A stretch of 64,000 nt of DNA from Pectobacterium brasiliense (GCF_013449685.1 NZ_JACDSF010000016.1:125751-189750); one strand, 5' to 3'; shown: positions 18,612 through 31,858, counted from the stretch's first letter. Notes: generated from the letters alone by a model not told the origin. Numbers and translations are program-made.

Positions 18612-20519
18612 ATGGGTAAGATTATTGGTATCGACCTGGGTACAACCAACTCTTGTGTCGCGATTATTGACGGTACTCAGGTAAAAGTACTGGAAAATAG
18701 TGAAGGCGATCGCACCACGCCTTCAATCATTGCTTATACGCAAGACGGTGAAACTCTGGTTGGCCAACCGGCTAAACGTCAGGCAGTGACCAACCCGAAA
18801 AATACACTGTTTGCTATCAAGCGCCTGATTGGCCGTCGTTTCAAAGACGAAGAGGTTCAGCGCGATGCCAACATCATGCCGTACAAAATTATCGCGGCAG
18901 ATAATGGCGATGCATGGCTGGAAGTGAAAGATCAGAAAATGGCTCCGCCGCAGATTTCAGCTGAAGTGCTGAAAAAAATGAAGAAGACGGCGGAAGACTA
19001 TCTGGGTGAGACGATCACCGAAGCGGTTATCACCGTACCGGCTTACTTCAACGATGCGCAGCGTCAGGCAACCAAAGACGCCGGCCGTATCGCGGGTCTG
19101 GAAGTCAAACGTATCATCAACGAACCGACAGCGGCAGCGCTGGCGTACGGTTTGGATAAAGAAGTTGGCAACCGCACTATCGCGGTTTACGACCTGGGCG
19201 GCGGTACGTTCGATATTTCCATCATCGAAATCGACGAAGTTGATGGCGAAAAAACTTTTGAAGTTCTGGCAACCAACGGTGATACCCACCTGGGTGGTGA
19301 AGACTTCGATAGCCGTCTGATCAACTATCTGGTTGACGAATTTAAGAAAGAGCAAGGTTTCGACCTGCGCAACGATCCACTGGCGATGCAGCGTCTGAAA
19401 GAAGCGGCAGAAAAAGCCAAGATCGAGCTGTCTTCTGCACAGCAGACCGACGTTAACCTGCCGTACATCACGGCAGATGCGACCGGTCCTAAGCACCTGA
19501 ACATCAAAGTGACGCGTGCGAAACTGGAATCACTGGTTGAAGAGCTGGTGAACCGTTCTCTGGAGCCGCTGAAAGTCGCGTTGCAGGATGCTGGCCTGTC
19601 CGTTTCTGAAATTCAGGACGTGATTCTGGTTGGTGGTCAGACGCGTATGCCTCTGGTACAGAAGAAAGTTGCTGACTTCTTCGGTAAAGAGCCACGTAAA
19701 GACGTGAACCCGGACGAAGCGGTTGCTATCGGTGCTGCGGTTCAGGGCGGTGTCTTGTCGGGCGACGTGAAAGACGTTCTGCTGCTGGACGTAACCCCAC
19801 TGTCTCTGGGTATCGAAACCATGGGCGGCGTGATGACAGCACTGATCGCTAAAAACACGACGATCCCGACGAAACACAGTCAAGTGTTCTCTACGGCGGA
19901 AGACAACCAGTCTGCGGTAACGATTCATGTTCTGCAGGGTGAGCGTAAGCGTTCGCACGATAACAAATCTCTGGGTCAGTTTAACCTGGATGGTATTCAG
20001 GCTGCACCGCGCGGTATGCCACAGATCGAAGTGACTTTTGACATCGATGCTGACGGTATCCTGCACGTTTCCGCGAAAGACAAAAACAGCGGTCGCGAGC
20101 AGAAAATCACCATCAAGGCGTCTTCTGGTCTGAACGAAGAAGAAATCCAGAAAATGGTACGTGATGCGGAAGCAAATGCGGAATCTGACCGTAAGTTTGA
20201 AGAGCTGGTTCAGGCGCGTAACCAAGGCGATCACCTACTGCACAGCACGCGTAAGCAGTTGGAAGAAGTGGGCGACAAACTGGCCGCTGATGATAAAACT
20301 GCCATTGACGATGCACTGAAAGCGCTGGAAAGCGCGCTGAAAGGCGAAGACAAAGCAGACATTGAAGCGAAAATTCAGGCGCTGGTTCAGGTTTCCGGCA
20401 AGCTGCTGGAAGCGTCTCAGCCACAGCCAGGTGCTGAAGGTGCCGCTGATGATGCCTCTGCTCGTCGCGACGACGATGTCGTTGATGCTGAGTTTGAAGA
20501 AGTCAAAGATAAAAAGTAA
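18612..20519 (+). CDS. dnaK: Chaperone DnaK (Hsp70)
   Basis: ATP-dependent chaperone binding extended hydrophobic peptides. The 635-residue protein has the nucleotide-binding domain (phosphate loop [14 protein letters not shown] at the N-terminus, [14 protein letters not shown] near 194-207, [10 protein letters not shown] near 337-346), the [11 protein letters not shown] linker region near 393, and the substrate-binding domain and lid, ending in the conserved acidic tail EFEEVKDKK. It works with DnaJ, encoded next, and GrpE, encoded elsewhere. Confidence 0.99.
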   Translation: MGKIIGIDLGTTNSCVAIIDGTQVKVLENSEGDRTTPSIIAYTQDGETLVGQPAKRQAVTNPKNTLFAIKRLIGRRFKDEEVQRDANIMPYKIIAADNGDAWLEVKDQKMAPPQISAEVLKKMKKTAEDYLGETITEAVITVPAYFNDAQRQATKDAGRIAGLEVKRIINEPTAAALAYGLDKEVGNRTIAVYDLGGGTFDISIIEIDEVDGEKTFEVLATNGDTHLGGEDFDSRLINYLVDEFKKEQGFDLRNDPLAMQRLKEAAEKAKIELSSAQQTDVNLPYITADATGPKHLNIKVTRAKLESLVEELVNRSLEPLKVALQDAGLSVSEIQDVILVGGQTRMPLVQKKVADFFGKEPRKDVNPDEAVAIGAAVQGGVLSGDVKDVLLLDVTPLSLGIETMGGVMTALIAKNTTIPTKHSQVFSTAEDNQSAVTIHVLQGERKRSHDNKSLGQFNLDGIQAAPRGMPQIEVTFDIDADGILHVSAKDKNSGREQKITIKASSGLNEEEIQKMVRDAEANAESDRKFEELVQARNQGDHLLHSTRKQLEEVGDKLAADDKTAIDDALKALESALKGEDKADIEAKIQALVQVSGKLLEASQPQPGAEGAADDASARRDDDVVDAEFEEVKDKK

Positions 20520-20536
20520 TCGCCCTTAAGCGGGCG

Positions 20537-20601
20537 CAATAGCAGCTACAGGGCTATTGCTGGCAATCAGCACGGGCGTCGAGGAAACTCTGCGCCCGTG
20601 C
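20537..20601 (+). other. Intercistronic hairpins between dnaK and dnaJ
   Basis: Two stems are visible: CAATAGC (20537-20543) with GCTATTG (20553-20559), and the strong GCACGGGCG (20570-20578) with CGCCCGTGC (20593-20601). Neither is followed by a T run, so they look like mRNA-stability or processing structures, not terminators; that role is inferred. Confidence 0.6.
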
Positions 20602-20627
20602 ACGCATGTTGAGGGGCAGGAAAAGAA

Positions 20628-21764
20628 ATGGCGAAGCAAGATTATTACGAAAGCCTGGGCGTTGCTAAAAACGCGGACGATCGCGAAATAAAGAAAGCCT
20701 ACAAGCGTCTGGCGATGAAGTACCACCCGGATCGTAATCCTGGTGATAGCGAGGCAGAAGCCAAGTTCAAAGAGATCAAAGAAGCTTACGAAATCCTTAT
20801 CGATTCGCAAAAACGCGCAGCCTACGATCAGTACGGTCATGCTGCGTTTGAGCAAGGTGGTATGGGCGGAGGCGGCGGTGGCTTTGGCGGCGGCGGTGCC
20901 GATTTTGGTGATATTTTTGGCGACGTGTTCGGGGACATCTTTGGCGGCGGTCGCCGTCAGCGCGCGAGCCGTGGATCCGATTTACGCTACAACATGGAGC
21001 TGACGCTAGAAGAAGCGGTACGTGGCGTCACCAAAGAGATCCGTATTCCCGCACTCGAAGAGTGTGATGTGTGCCACGGTAACGGCGCGAAACCGGGTAG
21101 CTCCCCGATCACCTGTCCAACCTGTCATGGGAACGGTCAGGTTCAGATGCGTCAGGGCTTCTTTACCGTGCAGCAAGCATGTCCGCACTGTCATGGTCGC
21201 GGTAAGATCATTAAAGATCCGTGCGTCAAATGTCACGGCCATGGCCGCGTAGAGAAAAGCAAAACGCTGTCGGTGAAAATTCCGGCGGGCGTGGACACGG
21301 GCGACCGTATCCGTTTGTCTGGTGAAGGCGAAGCGGGCGAGCACGGTGCACCGTCAGGTGATTTGTACGTTCAGGTGCAGGTTAAAGCGCACCCGATCTT
21401 CCAGCGTGAAGAAAACAATCTGTACTGCGAAGTGCCGATCAATTTTGCGATGGCAGCATTAGGTGGCGAGATTGAAGTTCCTACGCTGGATGGCCGCGTG
21501 AAGCTGAAAGTGCCTGCGGAAACGCAAACCGGTAAACTGTTCCGTATGCGTGGCAAGGGCGTGAAATCGGTACGTGGTGGTGCGCAGGGCGATCTGCTGT
21601 GCCGTGTGGTTGTCGAAACGCCGGTTAACCTGAACGAGCGTCAAAGACAACTGCTGCAAGAGCTTGATGAGAGCTTCGGTGGCCCGTCTGGCGAGAGAAA
21701 TAGCCCACGCTCGAAAAACTTTTTCGATGGCGTGAAGAAATTTTTCGATGATTTAACCCGTTAA
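20628..21764 (+). CDS. dnaJ: Chaperone DnaJ (Hsp40)
   Basis: Co-chaperone stimulating DnaK ATPase. The 378-residue product has all class-I domains: J domain (1-70) with the essential HPD in YHPDRNPGD, a Gly/Phe-rich linker at about 76-115, four zinc-binding CxxCxGxG repeats ([32 protein letters not shown]), and the C-terminal peptide-binding domains. It is transcribed with dnaK from the heat-shock promoter. Confidence 0.99.
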   Translation: MAKQDYYESLGVAKNADDREIKKAYKRLAMKYHPDRNPGDSEAEAKFKEIKEAYEILIDSQKRAAYDQYGHAAFEQGGMGGGGGGFGGGGADFGDIFGDVFGDIFGGGRRQRASRGSDLRYNMELTLEEAVRGVTKEIRIPALEECDVCHGNGAKPGSSPITCPTCHGNGQVQMRQGFFTVQQACPHCHGRGKIIKDPCVKCHGHGRVEKSKTLSVKIPAGVDTGDRIRLSGEGEAGEHGAPSGDLYVQVQVKAHPIFQREENNLYCEVPINFAMAALGGEIEVPTLDGRVKLKVPAETQTGKLFRMRGKGVKSVRGGAQGDLLCRVVVETPVNLNERQRQLLQELDESFGGPSGERNSPRSKNFFDGVKKFFDDLTR

Positions 21765-21789
21765 TGGTTTGTCGTTAACGCGTGATAAG

Positions 21790-21820
21790 AAACCGGTGGG
21801 GTAAACCTGCCGGTTTTTTT
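21790..21820 (+). terminator. Terminator of dnaKJ
   Basis: AACCGG (21791-21796) pairs with CCGGTT (21810-21815), with some further pairing inside, followed by a T run. It begins 27 bp after the dnaJ stop. Confidence 0.75.
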
Positions 21821-21861
21821 ATGACGGACATCCGTCCGTCACCTTATGGCCGTTGCTGTGC

Positions 21862-21892
21862 AACGTTGAAAAACGTTTCCAACGTTTTTTTA
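21862..21892 (+). terminator. Second terminator-like hairpin before nhaA
   Basis: AACGTTG (21862-21868) pairs with CAACGTT (21880-21886) and is followed by T residues. It lies 42 bp beyond the dnaJ terminator; it may be a back-up terminator or the end of a short transcript. Confidence 0.5.
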
Positions 21893-22048
21893 TTCCCTTC
21901 TCTTGATAGCCTCAATTCAATAGATCGTTTTTTACGATGATTAAGCCAGCTTTAATCTGCTTTTAACGAGTGGTTAGATTGCGTAATCTTGCCAGCAAGA
22001 AAGCGGGCGTACGGTATTAACGCTCGTGCCTCATGGGAGATGAAGTCA

Positions 22049-23245
22049 ATGATAACAATGATTCGCCGTTTTATTCAGTTGGATGCGGCGGCTGGCGTGA
22101 TGTTAATGATGGCGACAGTATTGGCGCTCACGTTTGCCAATTGGTCTGCTACCGCCGCTGGCTATCAGCAATTTCTAATGATGCCGGTGGAAATGCGGTT
22201 TGGCGCACTCGAAATCAATAAGAATCTGCTGCTGTGGATTAACGATGGCCTGATGGCAGTTTTCTTCCTGCTGATTGGTTTGGAAGTGAAACGCGAGCTT
22301 ATCGAAGGCTCGTTAGCCAGCCGCCAGCAGGCGATGTTGCCACTGGCGGCTGCGGTAGGCGGAATGATGTTTCCTGCCTTGCTCTTTCTTCTTTTCAACG
22401 CGAATGATGAAGTGACGCGCGCTGGCTGGGCGATTCCCGCTGCGACAGATATCGCGTTTGCTATTGGCGTGCTGACGCTATTGGGCAAGCGGGTTCCCGC
22501 GGGGCTGAAAGTCTTCCTGCTGGCGCTGGCGATCATTGACGATCTGGGGGCGATCCTGATCATTGCCCTGTTTTATACGCAGCAGATCTTCTGGCCTGCG
22601 CTGGGCGGTGCGGCGTTGGCGATTATAGCGCTGGCCTATATGAACAGGCAGAAGGTTGGTAAAACCTCCGCCTATTTGCTGGTGGGGGCCGTCTTGTGGG
22701 TTTGCATTCTGAAATGTGGCGTTCATGCGACGCTGGCTGGGGTGATTGTCGGATTCTTTATTCCTTTGCGCACGTCCGACGGCGAATCTTCTCCGGCAAT
22801 CACGTTGGAGCATGGCTTACAAACGTGGGTCGCGTTTCTGATTATCCCGCTGTTTGCCTTCGCTAACGCAGGCATTGTATTGCAGGGGATTGTGTTGGAA
22901 AAACTGTTTTCCCCTTTGAGCCTAGGCATTGCCGCCGGGTTGCTGATTGGTAAACCGTTGGGCATTACCTTGTTCAGTTGGCTAACCATCCGACTGGGCT
23001 ACGCGCGTCTGCCTGCTGGTGTTCACTTTAGCCAGATTGTGGCGGTGTCAGTGCTGTGTGGCATCGGCTTTACCATGTCGATATTTATTACGCTACTGGC
23101 CTTCTCCGGCGGCGATGCGGAATTGATTACCTATGCCAAGCTGGGAATTCTGCTGGCATCGGGGCTGGCTGCGCTGCTTGGCTATCTGGCGCTACGTGTT
23201 GTGTTGTCTACGCTGGACAAGGTGATGCAACCGTGTAAGGGTTGA
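22049..23245 (+). CDS. nhaA: Sodium/proton antiporter NhaA
   Basis: Twelve-helix inner-membrane antiporter exporting Na+ or Li+ for protons, central to salt and alkaline pH tolerance. The ion-binding aspartates are in [12 protein letters not shown] (Asp164-Asp165 with this start), the TDIAFAIGV crossing motif is present, and the pH-linked histidine lies in [10 protein letters not shown]. The ATG at 22049 is chosen because GGGAGA ends 8 bp before it (398 residues; E. coli 388); ATGs at 22040 and 22058 are also possible. nhaR follows, as in E. coli. Confidence 0.95.
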   Translation: MITMIRRFIQLDAAAGVMLMMATVLALTFANWSATAAGYQQFLMMPVEMRFGALEINKNLLLWINDGLMAVFFLLIGLEVKRELIEGSLASRQQAMLPLAAAVGGMMFPALLFLLFNANDEVTRAGWAIPAATDIAFAIGVLTLLGKRVPAGLKVFLLALAIIDDLGAILIIALFYTQQIFWPALGGAALAIIALAYMNRQKVGKTSAYLLVGAVLWVCILKCGVHATLAGVIVGFFIPLRTSDGESSPAITLEHGLQTWVAFLIIPLFAFANAGIVLQGIVLEKLFSPLSLGIAAGLLIGKPLGITLFSWLTIRLGYARLPAGVHFSQIVAVSVLCGIGFTMSIFITLLAFSGGDAELITYAKLGILLASGLAALLGYLALRVVLSTLDKVMQPCKG

Positions 23246-23277
23246 TGCTATGCCGGAGGCGCGAAGAGGGGGCAGGT

Positions 23278-24192
23278 GTGTCTCATTTGAATTTTAATCA
23301 TCTCTATTATTTCTGGCAGGTTTATAAGTCGGGATCCGTTGCGGGGGCGGCAGAGACGCTGTTCTTAACGCCGCAGACCATTACCGGACAAATCAAATGT
23401 CTGGAAGAGCGTTTACAGGGCAAGCTCTTCAAGCGTAAGGGACGAGGGTTGGAACCTACGGAGCTGGGACAGCTTGTTTTTCGCTATGCGGATAGCATGT
23501 TCCAGCTTAGCCAAGAAATGTTGGATATTGTGAACTACCGCAAAGAATCGAACCTGTTATTCGATGTCGGCGTGGCTGACGCGCTGTCCAAACGGCTGGT
23601 GAGCAGGGTGCTGGAAACGGTCGTAACGGAACAGGAACATATTCATTTACGCTGTTTTGAGTCGACGCACGAAATGCTGCTGGAGCAGTTGAGCCAGCAT
23701 AAGCTGGATATGATTCTGTCAGATTGTCCGGTGGATTCGACGCAGCAGGAAGGGCTGTTTTCACTCAAGCTGGGCGAATGTGGTGTGAGTTTTTATTGTA
23801 AACGTCCGCAGCCTGAGCAGCCTTTTCCCGCTTGCCTTGAACAACGTAAGCTGCTGATTCCCGGGCGGCGAACCATGCTGGGACGGAAACTGCTGAACTG
23901 GTTTACGGCGCAAAATATTCAGACGACTATTTTGGGCGAATTTGATGATGCGGCTCTGATGACCGCGTTCGGCATTAATAACGACGCGATTTTCGTTGCA
24001 CCGTCTCTGTATGCCAATGAAATCTACCAGCAGGGCGATATCGTCGAGATCGGTAGGATCGAGAACATTCAGGATGAGTATTATGCGATTTTTGCGGCCA
24101 GAATGATCCAGCACCCTGCGGTGCAGCGCGTCTGTAACGCGGATTTTTCAGCGCTCTTCTGTGATACCACAGACACAAAAAAACCGGCCTAG
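23278..24192 (+). CDS. nhaR: LysR-type activator NhaR
   Basis: Na+-responsive activator of nhaA; in E. coli it also activates pgaABCD and osmC. The N-terminal winged helix-turn-helix (about 5-62: [20 protein letters not shown]) and the long block [21 protein letters not shown] are nearly as in E. coli. The GTG at 23278, behind a GA-rich ribosome site, gives MSHLNFNH, matching the E. coli start after two residues. The product has 304 residues. Its stop codon lies within the downstream terminator stem. Confidence 0.95.
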   Translation: MSHLNFNHLYYFWQVYKSGSVAGAAETLFLTPQTITGQIKCLEERLQGKLFKRKGRGLEPTELGQLVFRYADSMFQLSQEMLDIVNYRKESNLLFDVGVADALSKRLVSRVLETVVTEQEHIHLRCFESTHEMLLEQLSQHKLDMILSDCPVDSTQQEGLFSLKLGECGVSFYCKRPQPEQPFPACLEQRKLLIPGRRTMLGRKLLNWFTAQNIQTTILGEFDDAALMTAFGINNDAIFVAPSLYANEIYQQGDIVEIGRIENIQDEYYAIFAARMIQHPAVQRVCNADFSALFCDTTDTKKPA

Positions 24193-24206
24193 GCCGGTTT
24201 TTTCTT
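24176..24206. terminator. Bidirectional terminator between nhaR and rpsT
   Basis: The 20-bp perfect palindrome AAACCGGCCTAGGCCGGTTT (24181-24200) is flanked by A residues on the left and T residues on the right, so it works for both convergent genes. It includes the nhaR stop codon. Confidence 0.88.
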
Positions 24207-24229
24207 AGCAACAACACGCAGATGCGTGA

Positions 24230-24493
24230 TTATTGCATGGCGTTGATGCGCGCAACCAGATTGGATTTATGACGTGCAGCTTTGTTTTTGTGGATCAGGC
24301 CTTTACCAGCCTGACGATCCACGATTGGTTGCATGTCATTAAATGCTTTCTGTGCCGCTTCTTTATCGCCAGTAGCGATCGCCGCGTATACTTTCTTGAT
24401 GAAAGTACGCATCATTGAGCGACGGCTTGCGTTATGCTTACGGCGCTTCTCAGATTGTACGGCGCGTTTCTTAGCTGATTTGATATTAGCCAA
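24230..24493 (-). CDS. rpsT: Ribosomal protein S20
   Basis: Small-subunit protein of 87 residues, very basic, beginning [20 protein letters not shown] after the initiator. The start codon is TTG at 24493, as in E. coli rpsT, where the weak UUG start takes part in autoregulation of translation. Longer reading from 24583 has no similarity. The gene is convergent with nhaR and divergent from ribF. Confidence 0.97.
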   Translation of the reverse strand: MANIKSAKKRAVQSEKRRKHNASRRSMMRTFIKKVYAAIATGDKEAAQKAFNDMQPIVDRQAGKGLIHKNKAARHKSNLVARINAMQ

Positions 24494-24918
24494 GGTCCAA
24501 CTCCCAAATATATTCAATCGAGGACAATTCAAAGGCCGTGGAATATGCTCGTTTAGCCTTCGTTTGTCAATGGATTTGTGCAAATAAGCGTCGTTTGTAC
24601 GTCGACACTTGTTACGTTGTGATGGCGCAGGATTTTAGCAGCTTCACGCGGTGGAATACAGCTTTTCGCATCATAAATTCATCCTGAATTTGATAAAGCC
24701 CTGTCTGTCATCGGTAAAGTCGGATTGCATGTGCCGTCCGCCGTCTGGATATTCTGCGTATAGGCCTCATCCATCGATGATTCAGCTAAAAAACGTGCAA
24801 ATACTGGCACGATTTACAAGGTGGCTGCAAAAGGCGCGAATCGCGGGTTAACCTTACTCGCTGTACAAGGTATAATCCGCCGATTTCCATAATATTAACC
24901 CTTTGTTCTGGGCCAGCC
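24494..24918. other. 425-bp intergenic region rpsT-ribF
   Basis: Divergent region with the rpsT promoters on the left and the ribF promoter at 24848-24876. A frame at 24651-24851 encodes nothing recognisable and lacks a ribosome site, so it is not called. Confidence 0.5.
24848..24876 (+). promoter_or_regulatory. Probable ribF promoter
   Basis: TTAACC at 24848-24853 and a perfect TATAAT at 24871-24876 are separated by 17 bp, 43 bp before the ribF start codon. It probably drives ribF and the downstream ileS-lspA-fkpB-ispH genes. Confidence 0.65.
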
Positions 24919-25860
24919 ATGCAGCTAATTCGCGGTATACACAATCTTCGGGCACACCATTACGGCTGTGTGCTCACTATTGGTAATTTTGACGGCGTGC
25001 ACCTCGGACACCAAATGCTGCTTGAACGACTGAAGCAGGAAGGTCGCGCTCGTGGGCTGCCGGTGATGGTCATGATTTTTGAACCACAGCCGCTGGAACT
25101 CTTCGCTGCGGAAAAAGCGCCCGCCCGTCTGACGCGTCTGCGTGACAAGGTGAAATATCTGGCGCAGGCCGGCGTGGACTATCTGCTGTGCGTCAGATTC
25201 GACGCACGTTTTGCCGCCAACGATGCTGAGACGTTTGTTTCTTCCCTGCTGGTGAAAAAATTGGGCGTGAAGTTTCTGGTGGTGGGAGATGACTTCCGCT
25301 TCGGGGCTGGTCGTCAGGGAGATTTCCTGTTATTACAGAAGGCTGGATGTGAGTCGGGATTTGATGTCATCAGCACCGATTCGTTCTGTAATGGCGGCAA
25401 ACGGGTTAGCAGCACTGCCGTACGTGAAGCGCTCAGTCGTGATGAACTTGAGCTGGCAGAAAGTCTGTTAGGCCATCCTTACAGCATTTCCGGGCGTGTA
25501 GAACATGGCAAAGCATTGGGGCGAACCATTGGGTTCCCTACCGCCAACCTGCCGTTGAAACGTCAGGTTTCCCCCGTCAGCGGCGTGTATGCCGTCAGCG
25601 TTTATGGGCTAGGGCAAGAACCTCTACCGGGCGTTGCCAATATTGGCACGCGTCCGACCGTAAACGGTGACAAACGCCAGCAGCTTGAAGTGCATTTGAT
25701 GGACGTGACGATGAACCTCTATGGTCGTCATATTGAAGTCGTACTGCGTAAAAAGATCCGTAATGAACAGCGTTTTGCTTCGCTCGATGCGTTAAAACAG
25801 CAAATCGCCGATGATGTGGTGACAGCCCGGACGTTCTTCGGGTTAAAGACACCGGTTTAA
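24919..25860 (+). CDS. ribF: Bifunctional riboflavin kinase / FAD synthetase
   Basis: Makes FMN and then FAD. The 313-residue protein has an N-terminal nucleotidyltransferase (FAD synthetase) domain with [11 protein letters not shown] at about 22-32 and SSTAVREAL near 173, and a C-terminal riboflavin kinase domain with [11 protein letters not shown] near 200. It is first in the ribF-ileS-lspA-fkpB-ispH cluster, 31 bp before ileS. Confidence 0.97.
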   Translation: MQLIRGIHNLRAHHYGCVLTIGNFDGVHLGHQMLLERLKQEGRARGLPVMVMIFEPQPLELFAAEKAPARLTRLRDKVKYLAQAGVDYLLCVRFDARFAANDAETFVSSLLVKKLGVKFLVVGDDFRFGAGRQGDFLLLQKAGCESGFDVISTDSFCNGGKRVSSTAVREALSRDELELAESLLGHPYSISGRVEHGKALGRTIGFPTANLPLKRQVSPVSGVYAVSVYGLGQEPLPGVANIGTRPTVNGDKRQQLEVHLMDVTMNLYGRHIEVVLRKKIRNEQRFASLDALKQQIADDVVTARTFFGLKTPV

Positions 25861-25891
25861 TTTTTCTAGCCGAAACGAAATCGAGAATCTA

Positions 25892-28705
25892 ATGAGTGAC
25901 TATAAGACTACCCTGAATTTGCCGGAAACAGGGTTCCCGATGCGTGGCGATCTGGCCAAGCGCGAACCTGACATGCTGAAACGTTGGTATGAGCAGGATC
26001 TGTACGGGATTATTCGCAATGCGAAGAAGGGAAAGAAGACCTTCATTCTGCACGATGGCCCTCCGTACGCGAACGGCAGCATTCACATTGGTCACTCAGT
26101 TAACAAGATTCTGAAAGATATTATTGTTAAATCGAAAGGTCTGTCTGGCTACGATTCCCCTTACGTGCCTGGCTGGGACTGCCACGGTCTGCCGATTGAG
26201 CTGAAAGTAGAACAGCTTATCGGTAAGCCGGGCGAGAAAGTCAGCGCCGCAGAATTCCGCGCGGAGTGCCGTAAATATGCGGCAGAGCAAGTTGCCGGTC
26301 AGAAAGCCGACTTTATCCGTCTCGGCGTACTGGGCGACTGGGATCGTCCTTATCTGACGATGGATTTCAAAACCGAAGCGAACATCATCCGTGCGCTGGG
26401 CCGCATCATTGAAAATGGCCACCTGCACAAAGGGGCGAAACCGGTTCACTGGTGTGCCGACTGTGGTTCCGCGCTGGCGGAAGCGGAAGTCGAATATTAC
26501 GACAAAACGTCTCCATCCATTGATGTCGCGTTTAATGCCAGCGATGTGGCTGCGGTATTAGCTAAATTTGGTGTGAGTAGCGTAGACGGCCCTGTCTCGC
26601 TGGTGATCTGGACGACCACGCCGTGGACGTTGCCAGCAAACCGTGCTATTTCGCTGAATGCGGAATTCGATTATCAACTGGTGCAGATTGGCGGTCAGGC
26701 GCTGATTCTGGCGGCCGATTTGGTTGAAAGCGTGATGAAGCGCGCAGGTGTGACCCAGTGGATCGTTCTGGGCGACTGCAAAGGCGCGGATCTTGAGCTG
26801 CTGCGTTTCAAACATCCGTTCCTGGGCTTCGATGTACCCGCCATTTTGGGCGACCACGTGACGCTGGATGCGGGTACGGGTGCGGTGCATACCGCCGGTG
26901 GTCACGGTCCTGAAGACTATGTGATCAGCCAGAAATACAATCTGGAAATCGCCAACCCAGTTGGGCCGAACGGCTGCTACCTGAGCGGCACCTATCCTGA
27001 ACTAGATGGCAAATTCGTTTTCAAAGCCAACGACCTGATCGTTGAAATCCTGCGTGAAAAAGGCATGTTGCTGCACGTAGAGAAATTGCAGCACAGCTAT
27101 CCGTGCTGCTGGCGTCATAAGTCGCCGATCATTTTCCGTGCCACGCCACAATGGTTTGTCAGCATGGATCAAAAAGGCCTGCGTAAGCAGTCGCTGTCTG
27201 AAATCAAAGGCGTGCAGTGGATCCCGGATTGGGGTCAGGCGCGTATCGAAGCGATGGTCGCCAACCGCCCTGACTGGTGTATCTCCCGTCAGCGTACCTG
27301 GGGCGTGCCGATGTCGCTGTTTGTCCACAAAGAGACGGAAGAGCTGCATCCGCGTACCGCTGAGCTGATTGAAGCGGTAGCGAAACGTGTTGAAGCCGAT
27401 GGCATTCAGGCATGGTGGGATCTCGATCCGGCCGATGTGCTGGGCGCAGACGCGGACAACTACGTCAAAGTGCCGGACACGCTGGACGTGTGGTTCGATT
27501 CTGGATCAACGCACTCGTCTGTCGTGGATGTACGCCCTGAATTCGGCGGTCATGCGGCGGATATGTATCTGGAAGGTTCCGACCAGCATCGTGGCTGGTT
27601 CATGTCTTCCCTGATGATCTCTACGGCGATCAAAGGCAAAGCGCCTTACCGCCAGGTACTGACCCACGGTTTCACCGTTGATGGTCAGGGCCGCAAGATG
27701 TCCAAATCGATCGGGAATACCGTCAGCCCGCAGGACGTGATGAACAAGCTCGGTGCCGACATTCTGCGCCTGTGGATCGGTTCAACGGATTACTCCGGTG
27801 AAATCGCCGTATCCGATGAGATCCTGAAGCGTTCCGCCGATGCCTATCGCCGTATCCGTAACACCGCGCGTTTCCTGCTGGCGAACCTGAATGGGTTTGA
27901 TCCACAGCAGCATATGGTGAAACCAGAAGATATGGTTGTGCTGGATCGCTGGGCGGTCGGCTGTGCGAAAGCGGCACAGGAAGAGATCCTCGAAGCGTAT
28001 GAAAGCTATGATTTCCACCGCATCGTACAGCGTCTAATGCAGTTCTGCTCGATTGAAATGGGTTCGTTCTATCTGGATATCATTAAAGATCGTCAGTACA
28101 CGGCAAAAGGCGACAGCGTAGCACGCCGTAGCTGCCAGACTGCGCTGTACCATATCTCAGAAGCGCTGGTACGCTGGATGGCACCGATTATGTCCTTCAC
28201 CGCCGATGAGATCTGGAACTACCTGCCGGGTGAGCGTGCGCAGTACGTGTTTACCGAAGAGTGGTATGACGGTCTGTTCGCGCTGGATAGCGCAGAAACC
28301 ATGAACGATGCGTTCTGGACGGATGTTCTGAAAGTGCGTAGCGAAGTGAACAAAGTCATCGAGCAGGCGCGTAATGACAAGCGCATCGGTGGATCGCTGG
28401 AAGCCTCCGTCACGCTGTACGCCGATGCTAATCTGGCAGGTAAATTGAGCCAACTGCATCAAGAACTGCACTTTGCGTTATTGACGTCAAAAGCGCAGGT
28501 GGAACGTTATGAAAATGCGCCGGATAGCGCGCAGGTAACGGAACTCACCGGACTGAAAATTGCCTTAAGTGAGGCAGAAGGACACAAGTGTCCACGCTGC
28601 TGGCATTACGAGACGGATATTGGTAGCAATGCCGAGCATCCTGAAGTGTGTGGTCGCTGTGCGACTAACGTGGGCGGTAACGGCGAAGAGCGTAAATTTG
28701 TCTGA
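25892..28705 (+). CDS. ileS: Isoleucyl-tRNA synthetase
   Basis: Class I synthetase of 937 residues. The HIGH motif is at 65-68 and KMSKS at 602-606, the same numbering as the E. coli enzyme. The editing domain ([14 protein letters not shown]) is inserted between them, and the C-terminal zinc site is [10 protein letters not shown] with CGRCATN. The stop codon overlaps the lspA start by one base, implying coupled translation. Confidence 0.99.
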   Translation: MSDYKTTLNLPETGFPMRGDLAKREPDMLKRWYEQDLYGIIRNAKKGKKTFILHDGPPYANGSIHIGHSVNKILKDIIVKSKGLSGYDSPYVPGWDCHGLPIELKVEQLIGKPGEKVSAAEFRAECRKYAAEQVAGQKADFIRLGVLGDWDRPYLTMDFKTEANIIRALGRIIENGHLHKGAKPVHWCADCGSALAEAEVEYYDKTSPSIDVAFNASDVAAVLAKFGVSSVDGPVSLVIWTTTPWTLPANRAISLNAEFDYQLVQIGGQALILAADLVESVMKRAGVTQWIVLGDCKGADLELLRFKHPFLGFDVPAILGDHVTLDAGTGAVHTAGGHGPEDYVISQKYNLEIANPVGPNGCYLSGTYPELDGKFVFKANDLIVEILREKGMLLHVEKLQHSYPCCWRHKSPIIFRATPQWFVSMDQKGLRKQSLSEIKGVQWIPDWGQARIEAMVANRPDWCISRQRTWGVPMSLFVHKETEELHPRTAELIEAVAKRVEADGIQAWWDLDPADVLGADADNYVKVPDTLDVWFDSGSTHSSVVDVRPEFGGHAADMYLEGSDQHRGWFMSSLMISTAIKGKAPYRQVLTHGFTVDGQGRKMSKSIGNTVSPQDVMNKLGADILRLWIGSTDYSGEIAVSDEILKRSADAYRRIRNTARFLLANLNGFDPQQHMVKPEDMVVLDRWAVGCAKAAQEEILEAYESYDFHRIVQRLMQFCSIEMGSFYLDIIKDRQYTAKGDSVARRSCQTALYHISEALVRWMAPIMSFTADEIWNYLPGERAQYVFTEEWYDGLFALDSAETMNDAFWTDVLKVRSEVNKVIEQARNDKRIGGSLEASVTLYADANLAGKLSQLHQELHFALLTSKAQVERYENAPDSAQVTELTGLKIALSEAEGHKCPRCWHYETDIGSNAEHPEVCGRCATNVGGNGEERKFV

Positions 28706-29217
28706 TGAATAAAATCTGTGCGAGTGGACTGCGCTGGCTCTGGCTGGCGATACTGGTTTTAGTTGTCGATCTTGGCAGCAAGCAGTGGATTCTTGCCCAC
28801 TTTGCGCTGGGGGATACGGTGCCAGTGATGCCTTCTCTGAATCTGCATTACGCCCGTAACTACGGCGCAGCATTCAGCTTCCTGGCGGATAAAGGCGGTT
28901 GGCAACGCTGGTTCTTTGCTGGCATCGCGATTGCTATCGTGGTTGCTCTGCTGGTGATGATGTACCGTGGCAGCGTCAAACAGCGGCTCAATAACATTGC
29001 GTATTCGCTGATTATCGGCGGTGCACTGGGCAATCTGTTCGACCGGACATGGCACGGATTTGTTGTCGATTTCATCGACTTTTATGTCGGTGATTGGCAT
29101 TTCGCCACGTTTAACCTTGCCGATACCGCTATCTGTATTGGCGCGGCGCTCATCGTACTGGAAGGTTTTTTCAGTACGCATGATGATACTGATACCGTTA
29201 AGCAAAAGGGTCACTGA
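28705..29217 (+). CDS. lspA: Lipoprotein signal peptidase (SPase II)
   Basis: Inner-membrane aspartyl protease removing signal peptides from diacylated prolipoproteins. It has 170 residues and four membrane helices. The catalytic pair is Asp113 (GNLFDR) and Asp140 (NLADTAI). It overlaps ileS and fkpB by one base each. Confidence 0.98.
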   Translation: MNKICASGLRWLWLAILVLVVDLGSKQWILAHFALGDTVPVMPSLNLHYARNYGAAFSFLADKGGWQRWFFAGIAIAIVVALLVMMYRGSVKQRLNNIAYSLIIGGALGNLFDRTWHGFVVDFIDFYVGDWHFATFNLADTAICIGAALIVLEGFFSTHDDTDTVKQKGH

Positions 29218-29690
29218 TGTCCGAGAGTGTTCAGCATAACAGCGCGCTGCTGGTGCATTTTATTCTGACGCTAGAGGATGGCTCAGCGGCTGAATCTACG
29301 CGTGAGCGCGGCAAACCAGCGCTGTTTCGCCTTGGCGACGGCAGCCTGTCTGACGCGTTGGAACAACATCTGTTGGGATTGCGGCGTGGCGATAAACGCA
29401 AGTTTACGCTACCGCCGGAGTCGGCCTTTGGGCCGACCAATCCGAACCTGATCCAGTTCTTCCTGCGTCGTGATTTCGCCCAGACCGGCGTGCCGGAAGT
29501 TGGCACTATCATGCTGTTCAGCGGCGTTGCCGGAAATGATATGCCGGGGATTATCCGCGATGTGACCGAAGAGTCCGTCACCGTGGATTTCAACCATCCT
29601 CTATCCGGTCAGGCGATAACCTTCGATCTTGAAGTGCTGGATATCGATCCCGTACAACAGGAGGTGACACATGCAGATCCTGCTGGCTAA
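29217..29690 (+). CDS. fkpB: FKBP-type peptidyl-prolyl isomerase SlpA
   Basis: SlyD-like cytoplasmic prolyl isomerase, 157 residues (E. coli 149). The FKBP domain is split by an insert-in-flap domain containing [14 protein letters not shown]. It lies between lspA and ispH as in E. coli, and its last 20 bp overlap ispH. Confidence 0.95.
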   Translation: MSESVQHNSALLVHFILTLEDGSAAESTRERGKPALFRLGDGSLSDALEQHLLGLRRGDKRKFTLPPESAFGPTNPNLIQFFLRRDFAQTGVPEVGTIMLFSGVAGNDMPGIIRDVTEESVTVDFNHPLSGQAITFDLEVLDIDPVQQEVTHADPAG

Positions 29691-30621
29691 TCCGCGCGGC
29701 TTTTGTGCCGGTGTCGATCGGGCTATCAGCATTGTGGAGCGCGCGCTGGAGCTATTTGGTACGCCGATCTACGTCCGTCATGAAGTGGTACATAACCGCT
29801 ATGTGGTTAACGGATTACGCGAACGTGGTGCGATTTTTATTGAGCAGATTGAAGACGTGCCGGACGGTGCGATTCTGATTTTCTCGGCACATGGCGTTTC
29901 GCAAGCGGTACGTAATGAAGCCAAAAACCGCGATCTGACGGTATTCGATGCGACCTGTCCGCTGGTAACCAAAGTGCATATGGAAGTGGCCAGAGCCAGT
30001 AAGAAAGGCGTAGAAGCGATTCTTATCGGGCATGCCGGGCACCCTGAAGTCGAAGGGACGATGGGGCAGTACAGCAATGCGGACGGCGGCATGTATCTGG
30101 TGGAATCCCCTGAGGATGTCTGGCAGTTACAGGTAAAAGATGAAAGCAATCTGTGTTTTATGACGCAGACCACGCTTTCTGTTGATGACACCTATGCGGT
30201 GATTGATGCGTTGCGTGAACGTTTCCCGCAGATCGTCGGCCCGCGTAAAGATGATATCTGTTATGCCACGACCAATCGTCAGGAAGCCGTTCGCCATTTG
30301 TCGGATAAGGCGGATGTCGTTTTTGTCGTCGGCTCTAAAAACTCCTCAAACTCCAATCGCCTTGCTGAATTGGCACAGCGCGCGGGGAAAGCGGCTTATC
30401 TGATAGATTCAGCGGAAGATATCCAGGAGTCATGGCTAGCGGGCGCTTCGCATGTTGGGGTAACCGCAGGCGCATCGGCACCGGATATTCTGGTACAACA
30501 GGTGATTCAGCGTCTGAAAGCATTAGGCGGCAAGGTAGCAGTTGAAATGCAGGGACGTGAAGAAAACATCGTCTTTGAAGTGCCGAAAGAGCTGCGTGTT
30601 GACGTCAAACAGATAGATTAA
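29671..30621 (+). CDS. ispH: 4-hydroxy-3-methylbut-2-enyl diphosphate reductase
   Basis: Iron-sulfur enzyme of the last MEP-pathway step, giving IPP and DMAPP. The three cluster cysteines are Cys12, Cys96 and Cys197, and substrate-binding histidines 41, 74 and 124 are all in place, with the same numbering as E. coli (316 residues). A strong AGGAGGTG ribosome site lies inside fkpB. Confidence 0.98.
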   Translation: MQILLANPRGFCAGVDRAISIVERALELFGTPIYVRHEVVHNRYVVNGLRERGAIFIEQIEDVPDGAILIFSAHGVSQAVRNEAKNRDLTVFDATCPLVTKVHMEVARASKKGVEAILIGHAGHPEVEGTMGQYSNADGGMYLVESPEDVWQLQVKDESNLCFMTQTTLSVDDTYAVIDALRERFPQIVGPRKDDICYATTNRQEAVRHLSDKADVVFVVGSKNSSNSNRLAELAQRAGKAAYLIDSAEDIQESWLAGASHVGVTAGASAPDILVQQVIQRLKALGGKVAVEMQGREENIVFEVPKELRVDVKQID

Positions 30622-31778
<1,157 letters not shown>

Positions 31779-31814
31779 TATTTAATTTTTAATATAAATA
31801 TTATATCTAACTGA

Positions 31815-31858
31815 TAAAGGTGGTTATTTTTATGATCACCTTTACTTTTATCTTTTTG
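31815..31858 (+). terminator. Putative terminator of dapB
   Basis: TAAAGGTG (31815-31822) pairs with CACCTTTA (31837-31844), followed by CTTTTATCTTTTT. It begins 36 bp after the dapB stop codon. Confidence 0.65.

Noticed and set aside
24651-24851. 66-codon frame in the rpsT-ribF gap
   Set aside because: No ribosome site and no similarity; the region must hold promoters.
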